Assembly: GCA_017883135.1 (NCBI GenBank)
Contig: JADGOE010000027.1
Span: forward strand, 1-38,392
DNA length: 38,392 bases
DNA from: Acidimicrobiales bacterium
Lineage (GTDB): Bacteria > Actinomycetota > Acidimicrobiia > Acidimicrobiales > RAAP-2
Direction: 5' to 3'
Part shown: one piece after another, positions 24,548 through 33,207 of the stretch
How positions within the stretch are numbered: position 1 is the first letter of the stretch
How the letters are laid out: each line of letters starts with the position of its first letter
Notes under the pieces: model-generated
Seen by the model: the letters and a program-made list of their open reading frames with translations, nothing else
Databases searched by the model: none
What the model was told of the DNA's origin: nothing
Position numbers and translations under genes: made by a program

Positions 24548-24583
24548 GCGGCTGGGCGGCTGGGCGGCTGGGCGGCTGGGCTG
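24548..24583 (+). repeat. GCGGCTGG octamer tandem repeat, 4.5 copies
   Basis: Four perfect 8-bp units and a half unit lie in the gap between fadD17 and the AidB-like gene. An 8-bp perfect palindrome, ACTGCAGT, occurs further on, near 24620. No ORF of interest is present. Confidence 0.85.
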
Positions 24584-24713
24584 ACCGACCTTCGACGGCG
24601 AGGCCCGCGAGTAGTACAACTGCAGTGTCGATGTCGGCTGACCACACAGACATGGCTTTCGGCCCTGGCGTCGAGTCCGGGGTCCCATCACCATCGCACC
24701 CAGGAGGTGGCGA

Positions 24714-26489
24714 ATGTCCAACGAGCGATCAACCGTCGCGGACGTGAGCAGTTCGGCGGGCGAGACGGGCGATCACCAGCCCGGACGTGAGGACCTGGCA
24801 CGCTGGTGGGCAGGGCGCCCGGCCAACTACTACGTCGCCACCCCCAACCTCCGGTCGGTGCTCGCGCTCCGCGCCGGTGAGGACCGAACGGCTGCGATGG
24901 AGCCGCGGCTGCACGACTTTGGCCGCACGATGGCCGAGGTGGTCGATCCGGTAGTCGAAACCCTGGAACGCCATCGCGAGCTGCCGGCACACGTCCCCTT
25001 CGACGGGATCGGCCGGCGGGTCGAGCAGGTCGAGTTCCACCCTGCCTACCGGCATGCCGGCGAGGCGGTGTGGGCATCGGGGTTGCTGGGGGTCAACCGT
25101 GGCGGCGACGGCGCCTTCGAGCAGGCGGCGCTCTTCTACCTACTGTCCCACGCCGGTGAGGGTGGGCACAGCTGCCCGGCGGTGTGTACCGCCGGCCTCG
25201 CGCGGGCGATCGAGCACCGCGGTTCGCCCGAGCTGAAATCGGCCTACCTGCCGGGCATCTTCGATGAGGAATACGACCGTTGCCTCAGGGGTTCGCAGTT
25301 CCTCACCGAAGTACAGGGCGGGTCGGATGTCGGCTCCAATGCGGCGCGTGCCATACCCGAACAGGCTGAGTCCGGAATGTGGCGGATCACCGGCGAGAAG
25401 TGGTTCTGCTCGGTGGCCGATGCCGACCTGTTCGCTGTGACCGCCCGTCCGGACGGGGCGGCACCGGGGACCCGCGGGCTTGGGTGCTTCCTCGTGCCCC
25501 GCACCCTCGACGGGACCGCTCCCAACGGGTTCCGCATCCGACGCCTGAAGGACAAGTTCGGAACCCGGTGCCTCGCCTCGGCGGAGATCGACTTCGAAGG
25601 TGCGCTGGGCTGGCCGATCGGTGCGGTCGAGGACGGGTTCCACGTCGCGGTCGAGGAGCTGCTCAATACCTCGCGGTGGCTGAATGCGGTCGGCTCGACA
25701 GGGCTCATGCGGCGTGCCTACCTGGAATCCTCGACCTTCGCGCAACACCGCCTTGCATTCGGTCGCTCCATCGGATCGTTCGCCGCCGTACGCGACCAGT
25801 TGGCGGTGATGAAGGTCGAAGAGCATGCCGCCTTAGCCTCCACCTTGGCGCTCACCGGTCTGCTCGACCGGGTGGACCACGACCGGGCCACGCCAGCCGA
25901 GGCCGCGTCCTACCGCTTCCTCGTCAACGCCAACAAGTACATCACCTCGATCACCGCCACCGACGTGGTCCACCGCGGCATCGAGGTGCTCGGCGGCAAT
26001 GGCACGATCGAGGACTTCTCACCACTCCCCCGCCTCTACCGGGATGCCATGGTGTACGAGAGCTGGGAAGGCACCCACAACGTCCTGTGCGCACAGGTAC
26101 ATCGCGACTGCACCCGTCTCGGTCTCCTCGACCATCTGTTCTCGTGGGTCCGCGGCGACCTGGCTATGGCCGGCGAGACGGGCGATGGCCACGCGGTCGA
26201 AGTGGCGTTGCAAGCCCTCGAGCCCCGCCTCCGGCGCTCGCTTGCCGACGCCGACCATGCCGCCATCCACTTCCGGGGCCAGCTCGACCGCCTGACCCGT
26301 GTGGTGCAGGCAACGTGCCTCCTCACCGAGGCAGCGAACGCCGGGGACCGCCGCACCGGTGCCGGGACCGAAAAGGGTGCGGTGGCCTCCCTCTTCGTGC
26401 GCCGGCACCTGATGCCCGGGTACGACACCCAAGACGACGCGACGTGGCCGGCACTGGTGGACACCGCCCTCGGTGGCGATCTCGGGTGA
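24714..26489 (+). CDS. AidB-like long acyl-CoA dehydrogenase
   Basis: 591 aa from the ATG at 24714 with a strong AGGAGGTG six bases before it. The flavoprotein signatures are QFLTEVQGGSDVGSNAARA (substrate/FAD loop), GEKWFCSVADADLF, GLGCFLVPRT and, near the C-terminal part, IEVLGGNGTIEDF with YESWEGTHNVLCAQVHRD. The GGSDV.SN and WEGT.N.L motifs and the length near 550-600 aa match the AidB branch, not ordinary 380-aa dehydrogenases. E. coli AidB is linked to alkylation stress and has weak isovaleryl-CoA dehydrogenase activity; the substrate here is unknown. Its end overlaps the PIN-domain gene (GTGA). Confidence 0.87.
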   Translation: MSNERSTVADVSSSAGETGDHQPGREDLARWWAGRPANYYVATPNLRSVLALRAGEDRTAAMEPRLHDFGRTMAEVVDPVVETLERHRELPAHVPFDGIGRRVEQVEFHPAYRHAGEAVWASGLLGVNRGGDGAFEQAALFYLLSHAGEGGHSCPAVCTAGLARAIEHRGSPELKSAYLPGIFDEEYDRCLRGSQFLTEVQGGSDVGSNAARAIPEQAESGMWRITGEKWFCSVADADLFAVTARPDGAAPGTRGLGCFLVPRTLDGTAPNGFRIRRLKDKFGTRCLASAEIDFEGALGWPIGAVEDGFHVAVEELLNTSRWLNAVGSTGLMRRAYLESSTFAQHRLAFGRSIGSFAAVRDQLAVMKVEEHAALASTLALTGLLDRVDHDRATPAEAASYRFLVNANKYITSITATDVVHRGIEVLGGNGTIEDFSPLPRLYRDAMVYESWEGTHNVLCAQVHRDCTRLGLLDHLFSWVRGDLAMAGETGDGHAVEVALQALEPRLRRSLADADHAAIHFRGQLDRLTRVVQATCLLTEAANAGDRRTGAGTEKGAVASLFVRRHLMPGYDTQDDATWPALVDTALGGDLG

Positions 26490-26914
26490 CGTCGCCGGGC
26501 GATCCGGATCGCGGTGTGCTCGACACCAACGCCCTCATCCTCCTCGAGCGGATCAGCAACCTGACCGACCTGCCACGGGAATCGGTCATCACCGGGGTCA
26601 CGCTTGGCGAACTGTCGGTCGGCCCGCTGGTCACCACCGATCCGGTCGAACGAGCAGCACGCCAGGCGCGCCTGCAGCAGGCCGAGGCTGATTGCGACCC
26701 GCTTCCCTTCGATGCCGCGGCTGTTCGCTCCTTCGGTGGCGTTGCTGCGGCGCTGCACCGATCGGGGCGAACACCCCATGCGCGTGCCTACGACGCGATG
26801 ATCGCCGCCATGGCCAACAGCCTGCCGCTGTACACGTGCAATCCGGTCGACTTCGCATCTATCGACCAGCTCGATCTGCGAGGTGTCCCCCACCCAGACA
26901 GGGCGGGCGACTGA
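26486..26914 (+). CDS. orphan PIN-domain (VapC-like) ribonuclease
   Basis: 142 aa from a GTG that overlaps the stop of the AidB-like gene by 4 bases. The PIN active-site acids are present: D13 (VLDTNALILL), E42 (LGELSVG), D103 (YDAMIAA) and D122 near CNPVDF. Such proteins cleave RNA with Mg or Mn and are usually the toxin of a VapBC pair. No antitoxin ORF precedes it; the upstream neighbour is the dehydrogenase itself. It may be a solitary nuclease, or the antitoxin may be elsewhere. It converges with the GH3 gene across only 12 bp. Confidence 0.83.
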   Translation: MTSPGDPDRGVLDTNALILLERISNLTDLPRESVITGVTLGELSVGPLVTTDPVERAARQARLQQAEADCDPLPFDAAAVRSFGGVAAALHRSGRTPHARAYDAMIAAMANSLPLYTCNPVDFASIDQLDLRGVPHPDRAGD

Positions 26915-26926
26915 CCGATGCCCGCC

Positions 26927-29161
26927 TCAGGCCGTACGGTCCTCGGCACCGGGTCCACGCTGGCCGTCGCCCCGATCCGTCGAGCCCTCACCGACATCGA
27001 CCTGCAGCACGATCCCGACGTCACAGGCGTGGCGGGCAACACGAAGCTCATAGCGCCCTGGGCGCACGACCATCGAGTGGGTGCTGACATCCCGCTCGGC
27101 CAGGGTCGCAGTCGGGACGGCAAGCTCGACGGTGGCGGTCCCGCCGGGCTCGAGCTCGATTCGCCCGAAGGCGACCAGTCGGCCCGGTCGGTTCGAACCG
27201 CGACGGTGTGCGTAGACCTGGGTGACATCGGCTCCGTCGCGCAGGCCGGTATTGCGGACCGTCGCAGTGACGCGGATCTCCCCGTCGACGTGCACGGCGC
27301 CAGCACACTCGATGGCGAAAGTCGTGTAGCTGAGGCCGAACCCGAAAGGGTACGCCGGGGTCACACCCTCACGGGCCAGATACCAGTAACCGTGCCACGC
27401 GTCGTAGACGAAGGCATCGGCCCTGGCTTCGAACACCGGAAGATCGGACTCCCTCCTCGGCACGGAGAACGGAAGCCTCCCGGTGGCGTCCACCCTGCCG
27501 AGAAGCACGTCTGCCAACCCGCTTCCGCCCTCCATCCCCGAGTACCACGACTGCACCACCGCCGGCACCGCCTCGTCCCACTCGGAGATGACCACGGCGC
27601 TGCCGGCCACCAGGGCCACCACCGTGCGCGGGTTGGCGGCCGACACGACCCCGATGAGCGCGATGTCGTCGTCGTGCAGATGCAGGGAGAGGCGATCACC
27701 CCCCACAGCGAACCCGCCGGTGTCGGCCCGGGGGGCGACGTGGGCCGGGGGCTCGATCGACCGCTCGGTGGCGATCTCCGCCGCGAACCGCTCCACCAGT
27801 GCGGGGTCGTCCTCACCCGGGAACAGCTGTGCCAGATCGGCGTTGGCGGAATCGCCGATGAACTCACCTTCATCGAGACGGGTGTACCCCACCACGACCA
27901 GTGCGACGTCCGCCGAGGTCGCCGATGACGCAGCCGCAACGAGGTCGACCCCGTCGTCGACGCTGAAGGTGACCTCGGAGAGGGCCGACCGGAGCCCATC
28001 GGCCACGGTCACCACATCGGGCGCCCAGACATCGCTCGACCCACCGTCTCCCAGATTGACCTCGGTGGCAAGTGCCCCGAACAGGGCGACCGACGACCCC
28101 GCAGGGAGGTTCAGCGGGAGGAGCGGTGCGCCACCCACCGGCTCGTTCCGCAGGAGCACCACCGACTTGGCCGCTGCCTCCCGTGCCAGTGACCGGTGAG
28201 CCGCACTGGCCAGCACCTCCCGCCCCGGAGCCGGCCTGCTCAGGACGTCGTCGAACCGCAGCCGCGTCGCGACCACCCGCTCGACCGCCTGGTCGACCTC
28301 CTCCCACGACACGTCGCCGTCCTCGATGGCCCGCTCGAGGTCGTGGGCTCGGATCATCCGATAGGGCATCTCCACATCCAGGCCTGCGCGGAGCGACCGG
28401 GCGGCATCGCGGATCCCGAAGATCCAGTCGCTGATGACGAAGCCGGCGAAACCCCACTCGCCGCGCAGCACGTCGGTCAAGAGCGCCCGGCTGTCCCCGC
28501 ACCACTCGCCGTTCACGCTGTTGTAGGCGCTCATCACCACGGCCACGCCCTCATCGACGATGCGCTTGAAGTGCGGCAGGTAGACCTCGTGGAGCGCCAC
28601 CTCGTCGACTGAGATGTCGACCTCGAAACGCGAGTTCTCCATCGAGTTGCAGGCGAAGTGCTTGACACAGGCCATGGCGTGGCGCTGCACGCCCCGGGTC
28701 AGCGCGCTACCCATCTCACCGACATGGTGGGGATCTTCGCCATAGGTCTCTTGGGCCCTCCCCCACGAGGGATGCCGCAGGACGTTGACGCACACCCCAC
28801 CGAAGAGATCGGCGCCGACCGCTCGTACCTCTTGGCCGATGGCGTCGCCGATGCGTTCCTCGAGGTCGACGTCCCAGGTGGCGCCCCGAGCCATGCTGAC
28901 CGGAAAGCAGGTCGCCTGGTCGACGACCACTCCCCTGGGGCCGTCCGAGAACGAAAACCCAGACAGTCCGAGGCGCTCCACCCGGGCGGCACGGAACGGG
29001 CTCTTGTGGTAACCGGCCTCGCCCAGGTAGGTCAGGCCCGCCCAAAAAGGGGCGTCGCCGTCGAGGCACCAGAGCTTCTCGTCTTCGGTCATCGTGGCCG
29101 TGACGGCGCGAGCAGCCTGACTCGCATCGTCCGCGACCCGGACCGTGTCGTCGGTCGTCAT
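26927..29161 (-). CDS. GH3-family beta-glycosidase, probably cytoplasmic
   Basis: 744 aa from the ATG at 29161, chosen for GGGAGAA seven bases upstream; the longer frame to 29215 lacks a site. The GH3 N-domain has RHPSWGRAQETYGEDP, KHFACNS (167-173) and the nucleophile Asp245 in GFVISDW. The second alpha/beta domain and the C-terminal fibronectin-like domain (YPFGFGLSYTTFAI) follow. No signal peptide is seen at the start, so it acts inside the cell. GH3 enzymes remove beta-linked glucose or xylose from many glycosides. It starts about 100 bp after ltp2 on the same strand, which raises the idea of steroid glycosides as substrates; this is inference from position only. Confidence 0.93.
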   Translation of the reverse strand: MTTDDTVRVADDASQAARAVTATMTEDEKLWCLDGDAPFWAGLTYLGEAGYHKSPFRAARVERLGLSGFSFSDGPRGVVVDQATCFPVSMARGATWDVDLEERIGDAIGQEVRAVGADLFGGVCVNVLRHPSWGRAQETYGEDPHHVGEMGSALTRGVQRHAMACVKHFACNSMENSRFEVDISVDEVALHEVYLPHFKRIVDEGVAVVMSAYNSVNGEWCGDSRALLTDVLRGEWGFAGFVISDWIFGIRDAARSLRAGLDVEMPYRMIRAHDLERAIEDGDVSWEEVDQAVERVVATRLRFDDVLSRPAPGREVLASAAHRSLAREAAAKSVVLLRNEPVGGAPLLPLNLPAGSSVALFGALATEVNLGDGGSSDVWAPDVVTVADGLRSALSEVTFSVDDGVDLVAAASSATSADVALVVVGYTRLDEGEFIGDSANADLAQLFPGEDDPALVERFAAEIATERSIEPPAHVAPRADTGGFAVGGDRLSLHLHDDDIALIGVVSAANPRTVVALVAGSAVVISEWDEAVPAVVQSWYSGMEGGSGLADVLLGRVDATGRLPFSVPRRESDLPVFEARADAFVYDAWHGYWYLAREGVTPAYPFGFGLSYTTFAIECAGAVHVDGEIRVTATVRNTGLRDGADVTQVYAHRRGSNRPGRLVAFGRIELEPGGTATVELAVPTATLAERDVSTHSMVVRPGRYELRVARHACDVGIVLQVDVGEGSTDRGDGQRGPGAEDRTA

Positions 29162-29237
29162 CGGCCCATTCTCCCAACCGCTCGGTGTCTCTGTGCCGTC
29201 ACCGTCGGGGACCATGCCTCAGCCCGGCAGTTCCAGC

Positions 29238-29279
29238 CGTCGGCTCGGTGGTCCACCCCGTCGGCTCAGCGGTCCACCC
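29238..29279. repeat. 21-bp tandem duplication at the 3' end of ltp2
   Basis: Two adjacent 21-bp copies (29238-29258 and 29259-29279) differ at two positions. The right copy contains the last codons and TGA of ltp2; the left copy is beyond the stop. Confidence 0.8.
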
Positions 29280-30453
29280 CGAGGATGAGCCCGCTGGTCG
29301 GCACACCTGTGCCCGCGGTGACCAGCACGTGGCTCACGTCGGGCACCTGGTTGACCGAACTGCCCCGCACCTGGCGGACGCCTTCGGCGATGCCGTTCAT
29401 CCCATGGATGTAGGCCTCGCCCAGCTGCCCGCCATGGGTGTTGATGGGAAGGCCGCCGCCGAGCTCGATGTTGCCGTCCCTCACGAAGTCCTTGGCCTCA
29501 CCCTTGCCGCAGAATCCCAGCTCTTCGAGCTGGTAGAGGATGTACGGGGTGAAATGGTCGTAGAGGACAGCGGTCTGGATGTCCGCCGGCGACAGCCCCG
29601 AGGTCTGCCACAGCTGGCGGGCCACCGCTGCCATCTCGCCGAGGCCGCAGAGGTCGTCGTGGTAGTAGGAGGTCATCATCTCCTGCCCGGGACCGGCACC
29701 TTGGGCCGCGGCCTCGATGACCACCGGCGTGCCGGGGAGATCGCGGGCCCGTTCCAGCGAGGTGACCACCAACGCCTGGCCGCCGTCGGTCTCCTGACAG
29801 CAGTCGAGCAGGTGGAGCGGCTCGACAATCCAACGTGACGCCTGATGCTCCTCGAGGGTGATCGGCTTCTCGTAGAACCATGCCTTGGGATTGGTGGCGG
29901 CGTGCTTGCGGTCGGCCACGGCCACCCGCCCCAGGTCTTCCGAGGTGGCCCCCGTCACATGGAGGTAGCGCTGGGCTGCCAGGGCCACCCACTGCGCAGG
30001 GGTCAGCAGCCCGACCGGCGCGTACCAGGCGAGGTTGGCCGTCTCCGCGTTGGGGACGGGCGGGCGGTTCTGCACACCGGCGCCGAACCTGTTGCCCGAT
30101 CGCTCGTTGAAGGCCCGGTAGCACACCACCACGTCGGCCACTCCGGCCTGCACCGCCATTGCCGCCTGCTGGATGGTCGCGCCTCCGGCGCCGCCCCCGT
30201 AGTGGATGCGGCTGAAGAAGGTCAGCTCCCCCATGCCGAGGCTCCGGGCGATCTCGATCTCCGGATTGGTGTCCGCGCTGAAGGTGACCATGCCATCGAC
30301 CTCGGCAGGCTCGATGCCCGCGTCACGGAGGGCCAGATCGACCGCTTCGACAGCGAGCTGGAGCTCACTTCGGCCGGACTCCTTGGAGAACTCGGTAGCC
30401 CCGATGCCTACGATCGCGGTGTTGCCGGTAAACGTGTGCTCGATACCGCTCAT
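29266..30453 (-). CDS. ltp2: Ltp2, thiolase-like steroid side-chain aldolase
   Basis: 395 aa, with ATG overlapping the chsH1 stop (ATGA). It matches M. tuberculosis Ltp2 (Rv3540c) closely: AIVGIGATEFSKESGRSEL, ELTFFSRIHYGGGAGGATIQ (in part), VADRKHAATNPKAWFYEKPI and the C-terminal block INTHGGQLGEAYIHGMNG. Ltp2 has a thiolase fold but works as an aldolase. Together with the DUF35 domain of ChsH2 it splits the 17-hydroxy C3-side-chain CoA ester, releasing propionyl-CoA and the 17-keto steroid. Tyrosines in LYDHFTPY and GEAYIHG fit the tyrosine-based mechanism reported for this family. It is the last gene of the five-gene leftward operon. Confidence 0.94.
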   Translation of the reverse strand: MSGIEHTFTGNTAIVGIGATEFSKESGRSELQLAVEAVDLALRDAGIEPAEVDGMVTFSADTNPEIEIARSLGMGELTFFSRIHYGGGAGGATIQQAAMAVQAGVADVVVCYRAFNERSGNRFGAGVQNRPPVPNAETANLAWYAPVGLLTPAQWVALAAQRYLHVTGATSEDLGRVAVADRKHAATNPKAWFYEKPITLEEHQASRWIVEPLHLLDCCQETDGGQALVVTSLERARDLPGTPVVIEAAAQGAGPGQEMMTSYYHDDLCGLGEMAAVARQLWQTSGLSPADIQTAVLYDHFTPYILYQLEELGFCGKGEAKDFVRDGNIELGGGLPINTHGGQLGEAYIHGMNGIAEGVRQVRGSSVNQVPDVSHVLVTAGTGVPTSGLILGVDR

Positions 30454-30974
30454 CGCTGCGACCCTTCGCTTCCCTTGTGGCCGGACCCGGTAGCGCCGCC
30501 GGCGTTGCCTTGGGAAGGCAGCCGGAGGCATACCGTACCGGTCACGTGATCACCCAGGCTGTTCGCTCCCCGCAGGGTCACCTCGACGCAGCCGGTGCCG
30601 TCGTCCGCCGGTGAGTCGTCCTTGGCCGTCACCGAGCCGGTCAGCGTCATGGTGTCGTCGGGGTAGTTGGGCGCACCAAGTCGGATATTCACGTCGGTGA
30701 GGACCGCTCCCGGGCCGGACCAGTCGGTCACGTATCGCCCAACGATCCCGTTGGTCGAGAGGATGTTCATGAAGATGTCCTTCGAGCCGCGCTCCACGGC
30801 CAGCTTCGCGTCATGGTGCACGTCCTGATAGTCGCGGGACGCAATCGCCGTGGAGACGATGAGGGTTCGGGTCAGAGGGACCACCAACTCGGGCAGCGCG
30901 TCGCCGACGGTGACGTCATCGAAGGTGAGCGTGGTGGCACGGGGCCCTGTGGAGGTTCCGGCGTTCGTGCTCAT
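30450..30974 (-). CDS. chsH1: ChsH1, MaoC-like enoyl-CoA hydratase subunit
   Basis: 174 aa, with ATGA overlaps at both ends with fadE28 and ltp2. It is a single hotdog MaoC domain with the hydratase-2 dyad in RDYQDVHHD (D48 and H53), followed by SKDIFMNILSTNGIVGRYVTDW. In M. tuberculosis ChsH1 (Rv3541c) pairs with the MaoC half of ChsH2 and hydrates the unsaturated C22 steroid CoA ester. Here the protein carries about 30 extra residues at the C-terminus, rich in Gly, Ser and Lys. Confidence 0.9.
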   Translation of the reverse strand: MSTNAGTSTGPRATTLTFDDVTVGDALPELVVPLTRTLIVSTAIASRDYQDVHHDAKLAVERGSKDIFMNILSTNGIVGRYVTDWSGPGAVLTDVNIRLGAPNYPDDTMTLTGSVTAKDDSPADDGTGCVEVTLRGANSLGDHVTGTVCLRLPSQGNAGGATGSGHKGSEGSQR

Positions 30975-32140
30975 GCCGGCACCGCCGGGGCGCCTTGGAG
31001 CACGTCGATGACCTGGCGCCCTAATCGGGCCAGGTGCGCACTGGGTGGACCGAGGAGCAGCTCGATCTGCTTCCCCCACAAGAAGTAGCGATGGATGGGG
31101 TACTCAATGTCTGCGCCCATGCCGCCGTGGAGGTGCTGGGTGGCGAAGACCGCGCGCTGGCCGGCCTCCGAGGCGAACCACGAGGCGACGGTGACCGCTC
31201 GATCGGCATCCAGCCCGTTGTCGAGCCGCCACGCTGCCTGCCACATGGTCACCCGGATCGACTCGGTGTCGATCGCCGCGTCGGCGGCGCGGAGCATGGT
31301 CCCCTGAAAGGTCGAGAGCGGTCGGCCGAACTGCTCGCGAGTGTTGAGGTACGCGGCAGTCTGGGAAACCGCCGCCTCGACCACCCCCACCTGCAACGCA
31401 CAGAGCCCGGTCCAGGCCCGGTTGAGGATCCACGCCACCATGTCGTACCCCTCGGAGGGTTCGCCACCGGCCAACAGGTCGTCCGGCCCGGCCACCACAC
31501 CGTCGAGATGCAGGTGGGAGTGGATCTCGCGATTGGTGGTGACCGCCCGCTCGATCGTGACTCCCGTGGCACGGGGGTCGATGGCGGCGATGACCACGCC
31601 ATCCCCCAAGGACGCCGGAATGAGCACACGATCGGCCACGTGGGCGAAAGGCACCGCGAACGCGGTGCCTGAGAGCGCCATCCCCCCGTCGGGACCGGCT
31701 CCGGCCCGGGCGGTGACCGACGGCCGACCTGGGCCTCCCACCGCGATGTCGCCGGCCACATCGGCCAGCGCCGCGCTGAGCACCACTTCACCTGCCGCCA
31801 CGCCGGGCAACACCGTGGCCTGCAACGCCGCTGAGCCGAACTCAGCAATGGGCATGGCGCCCACCACGAGCGTGGCCCACAGCGGCAAGGGGGCCACCGA
31901 TCGACCGTGGGCCTCGAGCACCAGTGCCAGTTCGACCATCCCGAAGCCCCCTCCCCCATGGGAGACCGGGAGTGCCAGACTCAGCAGGTCGGCCCGGGCC
32001 AACTCGCCCCACAGGTCGCGATCGAACCGCTCCTCGGTGGCTTCCACCTGCTGGACCCGGTCCGGGGTCACCATGCCGACAAAGATGCCGTCGATGGCCT
32101 CCTGCACGGCCTTCTGCTCCTCGTTGAAGATGAAGTTCAT
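30971..32140 (-). CDS. fadE28: FadE28-like acyl-CoA dehydrogenase subunit (ChsE1)
   Basis: 389 aa. Its ATG shares one base with the chsH2 stop (TGATG). The sequence follows FadE28/ChsE1 (Rv3544c): an N-terminal MNFIFNEEQKAVQEAI, the segment REQFGRPLSTFQGTMLRAAD and the C-terminal QHLHGGMGADIEYPIHRYF. ChsE1 and ChsE2 form a heterotetramer that introduces the double bond in the propionyl side chain of the degraded steroid CoA ester. In such pairs each subunit supplies only part of each FAD site, and this subunit lacks the usual TEP.aGTD loop that its partner retains. Confidence 0.9.
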   Translation of the reverse strand: MNFIFNEEQKAVQEAIDGIFVGMVTPDRVQQVEATEERFDRDLWGELARADLLSLALPVSHGGGGFGMVELALVLEAHGRSVAPLPLWATLVVGAMPIAEFGSAALQATVLPGVAAGEVVLSAALADVAGDIAVGGPGRPSVTARAGAGPDGGMALSGTAFAVPFAHVADRVLIPASLGDGVVIAAIDPRATGVTIERAVTTNREIHSHLHLDGVVAGPDDLLAGGEPSEGYDMVAWILNRAWTGLCALQVGVVEAAVSQTAAYLNTREQFGRPLSTFQGTMLRAADAAIDTESIRVTMWQAAWRLDNGLDADRAVTVASWFASEAGQRAVFATQHLHGGMGADIEYPIHRYFLWGKQIELLLGPPSAHLARLGRQVIDVLQGAPAVPA

Positions 32141-33207
32141 CAGCCCTCCCTCGTCTCTCCGGCCGAGCCACCGCTCGCGCCAGTCGCCTCCACCTGTCGG
32201 AACACCGGCAACGTCAACTCGTCGTCGAAGGCCTCGAACTCCGCTTGCACGGCCATCCCGATGGCCACTGTGTCCGGGGTGATGCCGGAGACATTGGCCA
32301 CCAATCGCGTCCCCTCCTCGAGCTCCACCAGCGCCACCACGAGCGGGTAGTCGAACGCGGCCACCTGCGGGTAGTGGTTGACCACGTAGCTGTAGATGGT
32401 GCCCCGCCCCGACGCCGTCACCGTGTCCCAGTCGAACGAACGGCAGTGGGCACACGACGGTCGGGGGGGATGTCGGAGCGTTCCGCATGCAGCGCACCGC
32501 TGGATCAGCAGCTTGTGCTGCCTGGCGCCCTCGAAGAAGAAGCTGTTGTCCTGGGTGAGCGCGGGGCGGGGCCGCTTCGGCCGCTTCGGCTCGGCCGCCG
32601 GTTCGGTGGCCCCCGGCGCCGGGCGAGGCTTGAACTTGAGGATGCGGAACAACATGGTGGCCACCGGTTCGTCGTTCTGGTCGGTGAACTCGAGGCGGGT
32701 GGTGATGAAGCGGCCGTCCCCGAGACCTGTCTTCTTCTCCTCGGACACCGCGTCGACGGTCGAGGTGACCGAGATCTGGTCGCCGGGCACCAGGGCTCGC
32801 TCGTAGTGCTGGTCGCAGTTGGTGGCGACCACCGAGGTGAACCCGGCTTCGTCGAGCGCCGCCATCAGTTGTTCACTGGGCGAATCCACGGCGTCGATCC
32901 CTTTGGCACGTGCCTCATCGGCTGCCAGGCTGGCGCGCAGCCCACGCATGATCCACGCCTGCAGCATGGTGGGGGGAGCGATGATGCCCGGAAAGCCGGC
33001 GTCTCGGGCTGCCTCCTCGTCGACGTAGACCGGGTTGAGATCACCCATCGCCTCGACCCAGTGTCGGATCATCGGCAGGTTGACCGGGTCGGGTCCTGGA
33101 TGCCCGGGGCCGGCGGAGCGCCCCACGAACGACTGGAGCAACTCGTCGAGGGGCGCCTGGGCCGATGTGGAGGTGGAGGCTTCCGAGGTGGCGGCGGGTG
33201 GGTTCAT
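32140..33207 (-). CDS. chsH2: ChsH2, MaoC-like plus DUF35 bifunctional subunit
   Basis: 355 aa, with ATGA overlap with fadE29 and one shared base with fadE28. Residues about 20-192 are a MaoC-type hotdog domain whose GDLNPVY segment has Tyr where active hydratases carry His, as expected for the non-catalytic half of the ChsH1-ChsH2 hydratase. After a Pro/Lys-rich linker (about 193-218) comes a DUF35 domain with a rubredoxin-like zinc site, C238/C241 and C252/C255, and an OB-fold (GTIYSYVVNHYPQVAAFDYP). The DUF35 half is the partner of the Ltp2 aldolase. The fusion links the hydration and cleavage steps. Confidence 0.93.
   Translation of the reverse strand: MNPPAATSEASTSTSAQAPLDELLQSFVGRSAGPGHPGPDPVNLPMIRHWVEAMGDLNPVYVDEEAARDAGFPGIIAPPTMLQAWIMRGLRASLAADEARAKGIDAVDSPSEQLMAALDEAGFTSVVATNCDQHYERALVPGDQISVTSTVDAVSEEKKTGLGDGRFITTRLEFTDQNDEPVATMLFRILKFKPRPAPGATEPAAEPKRPKRPRPALTQDNSFFFEGARQHKLLIQRCAACGTLRHPPRPSCAHCRSFDWDTVTASGRGTIYSYVVNHYPQVAAFDYPLVVALVELEEGTRLVANVSGITPDTVAIGMAVQAEFEAFDDELTLPVFRQVEATGASGGSAGETREG

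Noticed and set aside
24600-24640. A fourth KstR-type site upstream of the AidB-like gene
   Set aside because: The region has a palindrome ACTGCAGT but lacks the GTT half of the AACnnGTT core.
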